Shown here: positions 1-12,514 of the stretch, piece by piece | How positions within the stretch are numbered: position 1 is the stretch's first letter | How the letters are laid out: every line of letters begins with the position of its first letter | From: Cydia pomonella | Lineage: Eukaryota; Arthropoda; Insecta; Lepidoptera; Tortricidae | DNA length: 64,000 nucleotides | Assembly (NCBI RefSeq): GCF_033807575.1 | Contig: NC_084725.1 | Span: 11,567,001 to 11,631,000 of the forward strand | Direction of reading: 5' to 3' | Translations under genes and position numbers: made by a program | Notes under the pieces: generated by a model | Databases searched by the model: none | What the model was told of the DNA's origin: nothing | What the model saw: only the letters and a program-made list of their open reading frames with translations

Positions 1-288
1 ACTATAAAATACCAAAATTATCAAATCCAAATGAACGTAATAAAAAAAATATCATTAAAAATCATCATTTAAAACTAAAATCTACTAGCCAACACAAGGA
101 AACAACTCAAAATTTGCATCTACTTTGCCCCACATGTTGATAAAACGCAACTTTCTCATTCGTTTTCGAACAACAAAGACGGCATTTACCAGTTGGTGTG
201 GTGTAAACCAAATTATTATCCATACCTAACGAAATAATATAGTTTGGCAAACCATTTCCGTCAAAGGAAAAGGTTGGCAAATTAAAAA

Positions 289-762
289 AACCGGACAAGT
301 GCGAGACGGACTCGCCCACCGAGGGTTCCGTACTTTTTAGTATTTGTTGTTATAGCGGCAACATAAATACGTCATCTGTGAAAATTTCAACTGTATAAGC
401 CAGGGGTTCCCAAAGTGTGCGCCGCGGCGCCCTGGTGCGCCGTAGAAAGTAAAGAGGGGCGCCGTGAGTTCTATCATTATACGAAACCACAAATATTCGC
501 GGGTACCTATTTGAGCGCTCGCATCGGCAAATAATATAGCGTCGTGTCACTCTTTTTCGACCGTGATTTTAAATTTACAAGGGCGCCGTTGCAAAATACT
601 AAACTTGTAACTGCGCCGCATGTTGAAAAAGATTGGGAACCCCTGGTATAAGCAGCTATCACGTTTCATGAGATACAGCCTGGTGACAGACGGACAGACG
701 GACGGACAGCGGAGTCTTCGTAATAGGGTCCCGTCTTACCCTTTGGGTACAAAACCCTAAAA
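289..762. mobile_element. GGGTTCCGTA-type repeat, interrupted by a MITE
   Basis: Starts CCGGACAAGTGCGAG...GGGTTCCGTAC and ends ...TTTGGGTACAAAACCCTAA. An uninterrupted copy in the opposite sense lies at 39341-39552. Confidence 0.75.
401..645. mobile_element. hAT-type MITE, 245 bp
   Basis: Terminal inverted repeats CAGGGGTTCCCAA (13 bp) and an exact 8-bp duplication GTATAAGC at 393-400 and 646-653, the hAT signature. The related copy at 39.44 kb lacks the insert. Confidence 0.92.
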
Positions 763-769
763 AAATAGG

Positions 770-1480
770 CTGGAAGGGTTGTCCTTTCCAGAAAATTTTA
801 AATTTGTCATTCGTTGTCCAAGTATATATTTTACCTGCTGCTTACGATGTAACTTGATTTCTTAGACACAATAAAACATTAAATGATGAGAATGGTGTTC
901 TGACAAAAGGTTACTCTGAAAGTTGTATTCGATCTCTTTTCGAGTATTTTTAAAGCGTGAAGGCCCTGAGCTCCATAACAAAGACTTAAGTATACCAAAT
1001 ACGTTACACGTGTACAGAATTATGTAGCAACAAACCAACAAGCCAAGATGCCAATCGTTTCCTATCACGAAACGAAACTGTACCTATATGACAATTAGAC
1101 AAGCCCCAAGCAAGTTTGTTTTCAAACTGAACGGTTCATTTTAGTAACAAGTTCATTTGAGTTTCATTCGTTATGAGAATAGTTTGTTATAATATTGGTA
1201 GTAATTGAGCTTGGTGTACTTTGAGTTTAGTGTCGCATGCGCCGGAAAGTGCTTCACAAGCACCTGCTGAGTGCAGCTCAAGTAAGTTAGTCCTCCTCCG
1301 CGCATATGCATAGTTTTTATAATATCTGTATATTGATATTATATGTTATATTTATGTATATATAAATTTATATAGGTACTAAAATTAAAACTAAACTAGC
1401 CATAAAATAAAACTACTTAAAAATTAAACTAATATTAAATAAAACTAAAATTAAAAGATATACTAATAAACAAATTAGTT
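770..1480. other. No gene recognised; AT-rich
   Basis: Short ORFs only. 1320-1470 is very AT-rich with TATATA and AAACTAAAA runs. Confidence 0.5.
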
Positions 1481-1484
1481 ATAA

Positions 1485-1639
1485 AAAGAATACCCCTTCT
1501 AAAGCCTCCGCCTGCGGCAAAGATCCCATAACGCTGGCCGCGTTACCTCTCTGTATTGCCAGGGATATACGCTGGGAGAGGTAAGCGCCAGCCCTATGGT
1601 CTCCAGTGGCGTCGATCAGCCGTGCCGACAGGGCCCCCA

Positions 1640-1640
<1 letters not shown>
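1485..1640 (-). pseudogene. LINE C-terminal coding fragment
   Basis: Minus strand reads A-R-L-I-D-A-T-G-D-H-R-A-G-A-Y-L-x-Q-R-I-S-L-A, the kind of C-terminal peptide seen in lepidopteran LINE copies. Confidence 0.55.

Positions 1641-1642
<2 letters not shown>

Positions 1643-1686
<44 letters not shown>
1643..1686. repeat. (AT)n microsatellite
   Basis: About 44 bases of alternating A/T. Confidence 0.95.
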
Positions 1687-1689
<3 letters not shown>

Positions 1690-2590
1690 TATTTATATAG
1701 CAATATGTCTTTATATATGTAGTAATATAATTTGTGTAACATGGTAAATAATTTTATTAATGTCCAAAATTGTAAATAGTTTTTGAATATTACTTTTATG
1801 GTTGTCATTTCTTTTGAATTATTTTTCTCACTGCACCCACATTCGAGAATTTCTGTTTTGCCCTATGGTTGACTGGTAGAAAATGCCTTAAGGCTTAAGG
1901 CGACAAGCTTTTATGAACATATAAATTGTGTATCTTATAAGTTGATGATTAAAATTTTAAAGGAAAATTTTATTTTCTTCTTTTTAGAGCATTTAAATAA
2001 AAGCTTTTGTTAAAACAAAATTTTTAATATCTGTGTCGGACTGTTCTGCTTTTTGATATATTTGTTTCTTAAGGCGCTGACCTGGTGCACTTGAAATATT
2101 CGCAAAAACGGTCTATTTTACTAGGCCGCAACTCTTGTCTACCGTCGGCTTCGGGCTAATTAAAACTTGTTCGTAAATTCTTGTTTACCGCCCTCAATAC
2201 AATGTACTTTTAAAGTGTAATATCGATAGCTTATTATATAGTAACCTAATGTGGTAGTGTGCAGTGAATGAAGAATTAATCTTCATCTGCCTTCATCAAT
2301 GGCCGGTACTTCACGTGCTACTTGTAAAGTCCAGCTATCGCTTTACAAGAGCTGATAAAATCACCGTACACTGTCTTGTACTAACAGTACAATTTTAGTC
2401 GTAATTAAAGCTCCTAATAGGTACCTTGATACTGGCAAAATAGCCTCACTGGACAGAAGCCATAATTTTATAAGAATTACTTTAGTCTGTTAGGAAAGAG
2501 AAGAGTCGTGGAATGTATTGGGCCCCACACTTCTCTTTCCGCAGACTAATGACACTGACCTGAATTTGTACTGTTCAAAATCGGTGCAAG
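1690..2590. other. No gene recognised
   Basis: No long ORF or clear repeat boundary; a CTTTCC/GGAAAG inverted pair lies at about 2490-2540. Confidence 0.4.
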
Positions 2591-2703
2591 TTAGCTTAGA
2601 TCAGTGTTTTTCAGTCTGTACACTCGCGTCGCGACCCCCTGGGGATGCGCCAAGCCTTTACCAGCCACAAACCAATACATAGGTGAAACATGTTGTACAT
2701 GTT

Positions 2704-2995
2704 TGACGACCAGTTTGGCCTAGTGGGTAGTGACCCTGCCTACGAAGCCGATGGTCCCGGGTTCAAATCCTGGTAAGGGCATTTATTCGTGTGATGAGCA
2801 TGGATATTTGTTCCGGAGTCATGGGTGTTTTCTATGTATTTAAGTATTTATAAATATTTATATATTATATATATCGTTGTCTAAGTACCCTCAACACAAG
2901 CCTTATTGAGCTTACTGAGGGACTTAGTCAATTTGTGTAATAATGTCCTATAATATTAAAAAAAGAAAAAAAAAAAGAAAAAAAAAACATGTAAA
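2704..2995 (+). mobile_element. tRNA-derived SINE with long body
   Basis: A-box-like TTTGGCCTAGTGGG (2714), B box GGGTTCAAATCC (2759), then a body GCATTTATTCGTGTGATGAG...GTACCCTCAACACAAGCC ending in A-rich sequence. Body-only copies occur at 19.48, 31.57 and 41.2 kb; a headed relative is at 12.19 kb. Confidence 0.85.
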
Positions 2996-3065
2996 CCTCT
3001 CGTATGCCTTGTCCCGTATACATCCCAGAAAGTTTGGACTGTAATTGTGACCGCGGCCGGAAAAA

Positions 3066-3165
3066 CGTCCCACTTTGTCGCTTGCCATAAGGACGAGATT
3101 GGCTTGTATCTTTATACGAATAACCTGTCAAGGCGTCCTTATCCCAAGCGACAAAGTGGGATTAC
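3066..3165. mobile_element. Palindromic MITE
   Basis: CGTCCCACTTTGTCGCTTGC pairs with the inverted copy ending at 3165; a partial relative is at 3728-3825. Confidence 0.75.
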
Positions 3166-3244
3166 AATTTTAAGGTTATTAATTTAGTAGCAAATATCCA
3201 ACAAGGCCTGCAAAGGGGCGCATCATGAAATTTGCGAATCTTTT

Positions 3245-3560
3245 TTTTTAAAGGTTAGCATTTCACCACGATCTCACCTGATGGGTAAGTGCCGATGCAG
3301 TCTAGGATGGAACATGCTTACCTAAAAGATGTCTATTCACTCTCGATTTAAAAAGATACAAATTACCTATAGTGGACTGGGAATAGAGTTGCAGGATGTG
3401 AATTCCACTCCTTAGCCATTCGCATGATAAAGCTGGATGCGTAGCGTTTAGTGCGAATCAGCGGCAGAGTAACGACGTAAGGGTGAAACGCAAGTCCGCG
3501 TCTAGTCCCACGGTGGCAGAACGGAGATGGTGGGATTAGATTACGTAACACACACCCCGA
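3245..3560 (-). pseudogene. LINE 3' end (RT C-terminus plus tail)
   Basis: Minus strand reads R-T-K-R-Y-A-S-S-F-I-M-R-M-A-K-E-W-N-S then P-A-T-L-F-P, a Jockey/CR1-type RT C-terminus, followed by a 3' tail towards 3245. Confidence 0.75.
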
Positions 3561-4429
3561 AATGTATCCTGTAGAATACCGATAAACAGGCTACCTTTCT
3601 ACGGTGTTCTAGGCTCTGCAGTCTAGCCTCTACCAATCTCGCATCTCCAATAAGCTGCCTGACGCGTTTGTTGTCTAACGATCAAACGTGTCAATACTAT
3701 TTCTATTTTTATTCGCAGCCGGCAAAACGTCCTACTTAGTCGCTTGCCATAAAGACGCTTTAATTGATTATTCGTATAAACATACAAGCAAATCCCGTCC
3801 TTATAGTAACATCCACGGTGTCAGATAATTTTGGCGTGTTCTTTCATTCGTTATAACCTACAATAAAATATTCAGACAACATAAACAACTGTTTTGTTTG
3901 CGAGACAACATACGGCGTCGCGACATCAGTTTATATATGTATGTATGTACACGCTTTATTATGTGAAAAAGGGCTCGTATTCGGTACTAATTAAATTATT
4001 CAGCGTTTTAAATTTCGCTGTTTGAAAAGCTACTTATTTATAAGCATACCCCAGATTTTGGGTGCGGGAATGGTTTAGTGTGTTTATAAATTTGTTTATT
4101 GGTAAATAGTTACCAAATAGTTATCCTGTCCGCAGCGCCATGTAAGGACTTGATTATTGAAACAACGACATATTGGAAGTGTCTTTTATTTGTAAAGCGC
4201 TGTCTCACTCTTACCTTACTGTTTATACATATCTCTATTCTTGTTACTCTAACGGTGTTATTAAATATCGAATGAGACTACTATGGTTCGACCTAATAAT
4301 CGACTTTGCCCTTACACTATGAATAAAATAGTACATTGTACAACGAAGGGGTAGTGTAATTTTGCAAACTAAATTTTAAACGAAATAGGTAATACTTTTT
4401 CAAACATTCATCCGCTATATTGTCATTCT

Positions 4430-4777
4430 TTGACAGGTTAGGCATCGAAGGCACAGACCTATCCGGCAGTCAGCCACGATTGAAAATTCTGTAATAATAT
4501 TTTTCATCACACTTGCTCGAAAAAGATCTTACGAGTATTTCATGCAGGTGAACTGAAGGAGGAGTGTTATGGATTGTGAAAAAAGTTACAACTAGGGAGC
4601 TATGGCTATTTTTTTTATGTCACCTATTCATATACTGACGTTTGTATTAAATATTTTTATGTATCTTTAAAATTATTTAATTTGATTAATTTTACAGCCG
4701 TTTAAGACATTTTTACATAATTTTCAATCGTGGCTGAATGCCGAATAGGTCTGTGCCTTCGATGCCTAAGCTGTCAA
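4430..4777. mobile_element. MITE with ~60-bp terminal inverted repeats
   Basis: TTGACAGGTTAGGCATCGAA... at left, matching inverted copy at 4715-4777. Confidence 0.88.
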
Positions 4778-4850
4778 GCAATTACAAAATGGCGAACCAA
4801 TGTTTGATGTCACCGTATTTAGGAATTATTTCGCTTAAAATTTCGTTTTT

Positions 4851-5160
4851 TCAATCAATCAATCAATCAATCATTTATTTATTTGCAAAAATACAGTAAC
4901 ATAAGGTGTTAGGACTATTCAGGTACAATGTGTATTTTGCTTGCAAGCAAGCGTGCAAATATAATGTGTCAAATCTAAGCATTGAAAAATAACAAAATTG
5001 AAATTAAGACATTAGCATAAATAGTTAGAGAAATAGAAAAATTAGGAAAAAAGTCAGTCATTAATTATAAAAATATAAGAATTATAAAAATAATCATTAA
5101 AAATCAAGAGAAAATATATATACATATAATATATATATATATATATATATGAATTTGAAA
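4851..5160. repeat. (TCAA)n-headed tail, AT-rich with (AT)n
   Basis: TCAATCAATCAATCAATC at 4851 followed by TTTATTTATT looks like a minus-strand LINE 3' end; an (AT)n run lies at 5128-5150. Confidence 0.5.
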
Positions 5161-5689
5161 ATAATTAGAAAAATTTGCATAGTTGAAAACAATTATTATG
5201 TCAATATTATTGATACATACTACGCAACTTTTCTTTGCAAGTATGATGAAAAACATTGTGTGTAACTCCGGGGGTAAGAATATTGCAAACTCGAGTCTTT
5301 AATTCCCTCAAGCCTGCGGCTGTCGGCTACCACCCTCGTATCCAAATTTTCACTTACCCCCCTCGTTGCACAATGTACAATTAAATGGCTATTACCTAAA
5401 TTAATCAAATTAAGTATTTTTAACATAAACAATCAATATAAATTATAAACGTTACTATTTTAAAAGTAAAATTAACTAATTCCAAGGGGAAGTAATAGCT
5501 TTCACAATCCATAACTCCCACGGCAACAATAGATGCGTTTGTCTTTCAGTACCTATACCTGCATGAAATAACATAGAGCAAGTGTGATGAAGGTCTAAGA
5601 TGGTCGGCTCTTTATCATTTGTCACCATGCCTGTCACGTTCTTACAAGTATATAAGCGCGAAAGTGACGGGCATAGTGACAAGTGATAA

Positions 5690-5880
5690 AAATGGAACCA
5701 TGATGCCACCGCTGGTACGCTGCACTTGCTGACAAGAGGCAAAAACGACGACAAGGCGTCTCAGTGCCGTTTTCCACAAATTTCCCTTGTCAGGCCTGTG
5801 GTGTAGTCGTTCGATTTGTAGCTGGCTCCGACGGGGTAATCCTTTGTCTATTGTTAAGTGTAACCGCACGTGCTACTATT
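5690..5880 (-). pseudogene. LINE fragment, inverted relative to 6137
   Basis: The reverse complement of 5800-5878 matches 6137-6215 (CACGTGC, AACAATAGACAAA, CCAGCTACAAAT). Confidence 0.55.
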
Positions 5881-6136
5881 TGCATAAAAAATGGTCCGGC
5901 TACTTTGCAATAAGATTCAAAATGAGCAAATTGAAAAATAATTAGCGATTTCTTGTGTGGTACCTCTACGGTTACTGAGTGCCAGCGAGTCGAACCCTAC
6001 AGAACCAGTCTAAAAGGTGTCCTGAGATGCGTAACAAAGGCGCGTTATCGGAGAGCGCACCTACACTGGTTTTTGAGCGTTGGACTAGCCCGCGCTCAGG
6101 TGTCAATTAGAATTATACGACCCTTTTTTTTTGCAG

Positions 6137-6420
6137 GTAGTGGCACGTGCCGTTTTACTTAACAATAGACAAATGATACGCCCGTCGGGGCCAGCTACAA
6201 ATTTAAAGACTGTAAACCATGTTAGTCTCGCATCGGTCTGTTCAGCCACCAAAAACGGTGTCTCTCCGGCGTTACGCCATATCGTCTGCAATAGACGTAA
6301 AGGCCCATATTGGGACCCATGATGAGCCATGACTTCTTATATCTATGGCCATGACATAGTGACACCAAAATATTTATGTAACATCTTGTAATCTACCTAT
6401 ATTGTACAAATAAAATCTTT
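6137..6420 (+). pseudogene. LINE 3' end with poly(A) signal
   Basis: Open frame with N-N-R-Q-M-I-R-P-S-G-P-A-T-N ending before a 3' part with AATAAA at 6409. Confidence 0.55.
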
Positions 6421-6589
6421 GAACCCGGATAAAGAAAATGTTGATGCCCTGGTAGTTGTGATTATTATTATCGTAGGCTTTCCTCGTTATAGGCATTTTG
6501 CATTATAGTTCTTAAGTCATAAATCTATATCTAAGTTTAATAGCCAATCCCTGGTACCCGCTGTAAGCTCATAGAGGTCTTAAATTCTT

Positions 6590-6760
6590 CCAGCATATCG
6601 TCTCCGAGGACACTCCTCTATTATATGCGAAATTGTTTGCTCCGGTGCACCGCAGTCACAACCAGGCGAGGTCTTGTAGCCCCGTTTGTGCAGAGTATGA
6701 TTACATCAGCCAACTCCCGTCCTAATGCGGTTGAGAGACACAAAGATCTTCCGCTGGTCG
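6590..6760 (-). pseudogene. LINE RT/RNase-H tail fragment
   Basis: Minus strand reads L-H-K-R-G-Y-K-T-S-P-G-C-D-C-G-A-P-E-Q-T then H-I-I-E-E-C-P, the Cys/His tail of a non-LTR polyprotein. Confidence 0.7.
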
Positions 6761-6995
6761 TTGAATCCTGGTGGCTCTTTAGATGGATCCAGGACATGGT
6801 TGTGAACCAACATCCGAAGCAATATCGGTCACGGGTTCCAATCCGGGGCGTGCAGTCGCCTTCAGGAGGCCATTTCGTTTTCTATCAACCATTGTCATCT
6901 TGACCAAGCCCTCAGATATATGGAGTTTCTATTACCAAAAGGTTAAAGTGGATTTTCAGATTTTTCTGAGCACCTTGGCCGTATATCGTATGTTA

Positions 6996-7290
6996 GTAGG
7001 TGGCCTAGCGGTAAGAGCGTGCGGCTTTCAATCCGGAAGTCACTGGTTTAAACCCCGACTCGTACCAATGAGTTTTTCAGAACTGTACGAAATATCATTT
7101 GATATTTAGGTATCATTATCAGTCGCTTAAAAAACATCGTGAGGAAACCGGACTAATCCCAATAAGGCCTAGTGGGTTGGAAGGTCAGATGGCAGTCGCT
7201 TTCGTAAAAACTAGTGCCTACGTGTTGCCAAGCGGACTCCAGGCTTATGGCAAAAAATTCCGAGACAGCGTGAGAAAGAAGAAGATATCG
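6996..7290 (+). mobile_element. tRNA-derived SINE
   Basis: A box TGGCCTAGCGGTAAGAGCG (7001), B box GGTTTAAACCCC, then body GAGGAAACCGGACTAATCCC and an A-rich end. A decayed relative lies at 23640-23900. Confidence 0.8.
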
Positions 7291-7317
7291 AATATCAGTT
7301 GAAAAAACTCGTAGAGC

Positions 7318-7390
7318 TATGAGCCGGGATTCGAACCCGCGACCTTCTGTTCGAAAGTTGAACTAATTCCATGAACCATCTCATTTTAGA
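7318..7390 (-). mobile_element. tRNA-like SINE head
   Basis: Minus strand has GGGTTCGAATCCCGGCTCAT (B box) preceded by TTAGTTCAACTTTCGAAC. Confidence 0.6.
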
Positions 7391-7799
7391 GCTAAATCTA
7401 GTTTAATTTTAGAACTAAATCTACTTTTACTTACTGTGCATAACACAAATCAGTCGCGCACAGCCAAACTCTCAGCCAAAAAGTACTCAAACACAACAAC
7501 TTAGCGGCCATCTTTAAAAAAATAACACCAATTTGTACTACATAATTCAGGTACTTAATTAAAAAGTCTATCTACATTTTTAATTTAACTTTTTTAGGCG
7601 GGAACGTTCCGTTTGCCGACGCGACGACCGTGTGATGTTCGCGGACAGTTGTCTCCGCACTTGACCAGATGACATGCGCAGATGATTTTTAACTGTTTTT
7701 CGCGGGATTACCTTTAAGAGGAATTCCTAGTTGCGATTTTTCAAACACAAACGCTCTCGACTGTTTCCTCCCTGGATTTTTAACCTAGAGCAATGTTTT

Positions 7800-8480
7800 T
7801 AGGGTTCCGTAGTCAACTAGGAACCCTTATAGTTTCGCAATGTCCGTCTGTCTGTCTGTCTGTCTGTCCGAGGCTTTGCTCCGTGGTCGTTAGTGCTATA
7901 AAGCTGAAATTCGGCATGGATATATAAATCAATAAAGCCGTCAAAGTCGTACAATAAAATATAAAAAAATAATTTTTTTGGGTACCTCCCCTACACCTAA
8001 AGTGGGGGTGAATTTTTTTTTTGCTTCAATCGTTGGAAAGGTCTTTCAAAACTTATAGGGGTCTTCAACAAACATTTTTTGATTTAGTGAATATATTCGG
8101 TGATAATCGCTCCGAAAGAGAAAAAAATGTGTCCCCCCCCCCCTCTAACTTTTGAACCATAGGTCCAAAAAATATGAAAAAAAACGTGGAAGTAGAACTT
8201 AAGAAAGACATTAAATGAAAACTATAGCGGACATGATCAGTTTAGCTGTTTTTGAGTTATCGCAAAAAGTTTCTCCCATAGTAAAAAGACTTACTTTAAT
8301 TAGATACTGATTATGCAAATTTGCCTATTTGTTTAACTCGCGTGAAAGGTACCGTTTCATCCCTTGGTTAACAATTTACTATACTTTAAGCTCCAGTTTA
8401 GCTTATTGTGACGGAAGAGTAACTACGGAACCCTACACTGAGCGTGGCCCGACATGCTCTTGGCCGGTTTTATTTTAAAT
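7800..8480 (+). mobile_element. GGGTTCCGTAG-type DNA repeat, copy 1
   Basis: Begins GGGTTCCGTAGTCAACTAGG with (TCTG)n and ends GAGCGTGGCCCGACATGCTC. Matches 10055-11050 in the opposite sense. Confidence 0.75.
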
Positions 8481-8639
8481 AAGATCAATATCTGTGCTGT
8501 GCTGCCATGTTTTCCTTTTTTGGATTATTTTATTTTGAAGAAACTTACAGCGCCTCGAAAATCGCTAAAACGGCTCAATTGAATTAGCTGCAAAAAAAGG
8601 CTCAGTATACAAATATGACAACAAATATCCAAAAAATCA

Positions 8640-8880
8640 AAACAGATTATTTCTTCCTCTTACAGTTTCCAAAATTTCATAATGATTGGTTGCGTTTTGG
8701 AGTAGGAAACAGTCGAGAGAAAAACCTCGATTTTTGAGTTTTTGCGTGGGAATTTTAGTCCTAGCTGCAGTTGTCCTTATTGCACGCACGCAATCCCGCC
8801 CACTGCAGCGCGACAGAAACATAGCTTCAAAAATTCGAGACTTGAAAAGTTGCTCAGCTAGAAATTGCTCTTAAGGCCCC
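8640..8880 (+). repeat. Dispersed repeat family (three copies)
   Basis: GATTGGTT...CTCGATTT...TAGCTGCAGTTGTC...GCGCGACAGA...GCTCAGCT; relatives at 16080-16500 (minus) and 38690-39190 (plus). Confidence 0.75.
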
Positions 8881-9559
8881 GTAGGCTTGTGATCTCCTCT
8901 CACTCTCACTGAGTATCTCGTAATAAGCGTGAGCAAGATGGGTGTGCGTGCAGGACCGCGGATATCATGTTTTCATTCAGTATGTATACAGATTGGTCCC
9001 ATTTTTGTCAAAATCCAGTTCTGATGCTGGCATCCACGAGGAATCAAGTCAACTTCTCAAATATTACATATAGTGATTTTTAGGTTTTCATCAATAAATC
9101 AAGCATTTACATTAAAAAACTTATATTTAATAAAGTGGGATCGCTGATGTTGACCAGAACGGAACTCTTCAACGACGCATAGTTCACGTTTGGCGATTTG
9201 TCGTCTTCGTTGTATTTGTTAAACAAGTTATGTTTTTAAGCCACATTTTTGTTCATCTCCAGTTCTAATGATAGATTCCATGAGAAATTTAGAGAACTAA
9301 GCGTACAGTCAGCGTCAAATACTTTGTAGCAACCAAAGTAGCCAAATAGTTCGGTACACCATATATTTGTATTTGTTGACATTTAATTCTGTTTGTAATT
9401 TAGTGCATGTTGCATTCTAATTGATATTATCAATGAAACATAATTTCGTATGCCCGTGGGTACGACATAGTGAAACAAGCAAATGTATAATCATTATATG
9501 CAATATAATGTTGTATATATAGTCCTCCACATCGATTTCGATGACGGCGACCTCAGCAA

Positions 9560-9979
9560 TCAAGGGCTCTCATGAGCTCTTATGTGGCTGGCCAGGCCAA
9601 ACTTGCTCTTAAACACCCTTTTACATTCACAACAGTATAGTTGACCGGCCGCGTTGTATGTATACACATAGGAGGGCTTAGGTCTATCCTTGCGTAGTTG
9701 GCGTTTTACGTCTAATGTAGCGAGGCGGTTTTCCTCAAACGACTTGGTAGATTCGAAGATGGTAGACCGCCAAGATGACCGTTTCGCAGCAAGCTCCACC
9801 CAACGTGCATTATCGATCGCACACGCCTTTAGGTGGCGCTTTAGCACGTCCTTATATCGAAGGTGTTGACCGCCGTGCTTCCGCTTTCCCTCTGCTAATT
9901 CTGAGTAGAATATAGCTTTAGGCAAGCGGCAATGTTGCATACACCTATGTTGGCCCCGGCCCGGTCTAGCGTAAGTCAT
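9560..9979 (-). pseudogene. LINE RT C-terminus with C2H2 zinc finger
   Basis: Minus strand encodes C-R-L-P-K-A-I-F-Y-S-E-L, G-G-Q-H-L-R-Y-K-D-V-L-K-R-H-L, and a closing C-C-E-C...L-A-S-H-I-R-A-H finger. The upstream RT is absent, so this is a 5'-truncated non-LTR copy, not a host zinc-finger gene. Related ends are at 40061 and 57.1 kb. Confidence 0.82.
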
Positions 9980-10054
9980 TCGATTTCGTCAGCCATCGCC
10001 TCCTGGCTGATACTCTGTCAGATGATAGTTTAGATGCGGTTTTAAACTTAAAAT

Positions 10055-11050
10055 AAAAAACCGGCCAAGAGCATGTCGGGCCATGCTCGGTTCCGTAGTT
10101 ACTCTTCCGTCACAATAAGCTAAACTGAAGCTTAAAGTATAAGTAGTTTGGACCCGGGTATGTCCTTAAACTACGTCCACAAGAGAGGTATGGGCATTGT
10201 GAATGTCATCTCGCTCTGTGTGGTAGGGCACAGCACAGCGGATGTCATTCAAGATCTAGAGCAGAGCCCAACTGGGGAAGTAGGTACCTCCACCTTGCAG
10301 AAAATCGCAGCCAAATAACACTAGACCCTACTCATAGTGTTGTGTTCCTGCCGGTGAGTAGGGTTGCCAGAGCTCGACGAGGGTGGGAGGGGGTTAGGGT
10401 CGGCAACGTGCATGTGACTCCTCTGGAGTTGCAGGCGTGCATGGGCTGCGGATGCTGCTTGCCATCAGGCGGGCCGTGTGCTTGTTTGCCACCGAAGTGG
10501 TATAAAAAAAAAGTAGATTGTTAACCAAGGGATGAACTGTGGATGTACAGACGTCTTTTTACTATGAAGGGGAGACATTTTGCGATAACTCAAAAACAGC
10601 TAAACTGATCATGTCCGCTATAGTTTTCATTTAATGTCTTTCTTAAGCTCTACTTCCACGATTTTTTTTCATATTTTTTGGACCTACGGTTCAAAAGTTA
10701 GAGGGGGAGCGACACATTTTTTTTTCGGAGCGATTATCTCCGAATATATTCACGTTATCAAAAATGTTTGTTGAAGACCCCTAGTTTTGAAAGACCTTTC
10801 CAATGATACCCCACACTGTAGGCTTGAAGCAAAATAAGTTTCACCCCCACTTTACGTGTAGGGGAGTTACCCTAAAAAAAATTAAATTTTTAGATTTTAT
10901 TGTACGACTTTGTCGGTTTTATTGATTTATATATCCATGTCAAAATTTCACCTTTCTAGGACTAACGACCACGGAGCAAAGCCTCGGACCGACAGACAGA
11001 CGGACATGGCGAAACTATAAGGGTTCCTAGTTGACTACGGAACCCTAAAA
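10055..11050 (-). mobile_element. GGGTTCCGTAG-type DNA repeat, copy 2, with nested LINE tail
   Basis: Same element as 7800-8480, reversed, split at 10147 by a LINE 3' end. Confidence 0.75.
10147..10514 (+). mobile_element. 5'-truncated LINE 3' end inserted in the repeat
   Basis: Ends ...GTTGCAGGCGTGCATGGGCT...TATAAAAAAAA and is bordered by AGTAG on both sides. Copy 1 gives the uninterrupted site. Confidence 0.75.
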
Positions 11051-11564
11051 ACCGTCAATCGGTTCTATCGCGGTGGAATGACCGTCAGCTGTAAAATGAA
11101 CATGTAAAAAATATGCGCCTTATCACTTTATGTGCGGAAAATATGCGTTTACGCCTCATGAAATGCTACATGCAAAGTTTCATGATTTGTTATTGCTATC
11201 ATAAAAGGTATAGCGTTTATTTTTTACATGTTCATGCGACCAGCCGATGTTCTTACCACCGCGATATAACCGGCTTACGATTTTTTTAACTAACAGCAGC
11301 ATCTGAACTATCATTTGACAAAGTATCAAACGGGAGGCGATGACAATTTTTCTGTTTTACGTGTTTCGGTGTCTGCCATTCCTCAACCCACCAACGGAGC
11401 GGCAGCTGACGTCCACGAGGATTTATCATACCTAGCCGTTAACCATTACACGAGTTTTTAGCCAGGACACGATTGGTCATGGAAATTGTTCCTGGCTCGC
11501 TATTAAGTATTGTTATGAAATGCACTAGAAGGTCGGCAAATCATCTCTCTTTGAACTACATATT

Positions 11565-11645
11565 ATTAAATATGTTACAACGGGTCACTCACGTATTTTA
11601 AGTCGAAAACGGTCGATGTGAGTGACCCGTTGTAACATATTTAAT
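11565..11645. mobile_element. Palindromic MITE with 28-bp perfect arms
   Basis: 11565-11592 pairs with 11618-11645 (ATGTTACAACGGGTCACTCAC core). Confidence 0.88.
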
Positions 11646-12182
11646 ATGTCTACGTGTCTCACGGGAGTTTTGTTATTAAAATTAAATATTACTGCTGAGT
11701 TTTGCTGCAATTGTCTCTTTTTCTAAAATGTTGCCGACCCCTGCACTAGGGTTGTGAATAATTTAAATGGTATTTCAAACTGCTTATTAAAGATTAAAAT
11801 AACCATCGTGATAAAATTATAAATATGGACACAAGCTCTTTTACTGCAGAGACAACTTGGCTTTAAAATCTGTGTATACCCACACTCGAACATTGGTCAC
11901 TTTCTCTGGAAATTTCTTAACAAAGTAATCCGATTTCTGTGCACTTGAGTATAGCAAACAGATCCCCTTGAAGAACATTGCAAGTTCTAATAAAATTGCT
12001 CTGCGGATTGTAGAGCGGGACAGACGTGCTCAAGTAGGCGGTAAGAGCGAGCGAGAGGGAGCGCTGGGTTCCGTGCGTGCGCATAAAATGCTTAACTTTT
12101 TTTTAATGAACTGCGAGTAAAGCACGTTACGCCAGTTTTTTACGTAGTTAACAATTATTTATATTATTCTGGTTAAACTTAG

Positions 12183-12445
12183 ACGACCGGTTCGGCCTAG
12201 TGGGATGACCCTGCCTATGAAGCCGATGGTCCCGGGTTCGAATCCCGGTAAGGACAATTATTTGTGTGATGAACACAGATATTTGTTCCTAAGTAATGGG
12301 TGTTTTCTATGTATATATGTATGTAGTTATCTATATACGTATGTATATCGTCTCGTAGTACCCATAGTACAAGCTTTGCTTAGTTTGTGGCTAGGTCGAT
12401 TGGTGAAGATTGTCCCAAAATATTTATTTGTTTATTTATTTAAAT
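12183..12445 (+). mobile_element. tRNA-derived SINE
   Basis: A-box-like TTCGGCCTAGTGGG and B box GGGTTCGAATCC, tail GTACCCATAGTACAAGC then TTTATTTATTT. A tail fragment recurs at 29.6 kb. Confidence 0.85.
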
Positions 12446-12514
12446 TTCAAACTGGTGTAGTCGTCTCGATAATGTTTTTTACCAGCTTTTATTTAACTTG
12501 CCCTGTTTGAATAT

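Noticed and set aside
2704..2790. tRNA gene candidates (also 6996, 12183, 13012, 49316)
   Set aside because: A and B boxes are present but the stems do not close as a tRNA and SINE bodies follow.
9560..9979. Host C2H2 zinc-finger gene
   Set aside because: The upstream residues match the C-terminus of non-LTR reverse transcriptase, and related ends occur at 40.1 and 57.1 kb.
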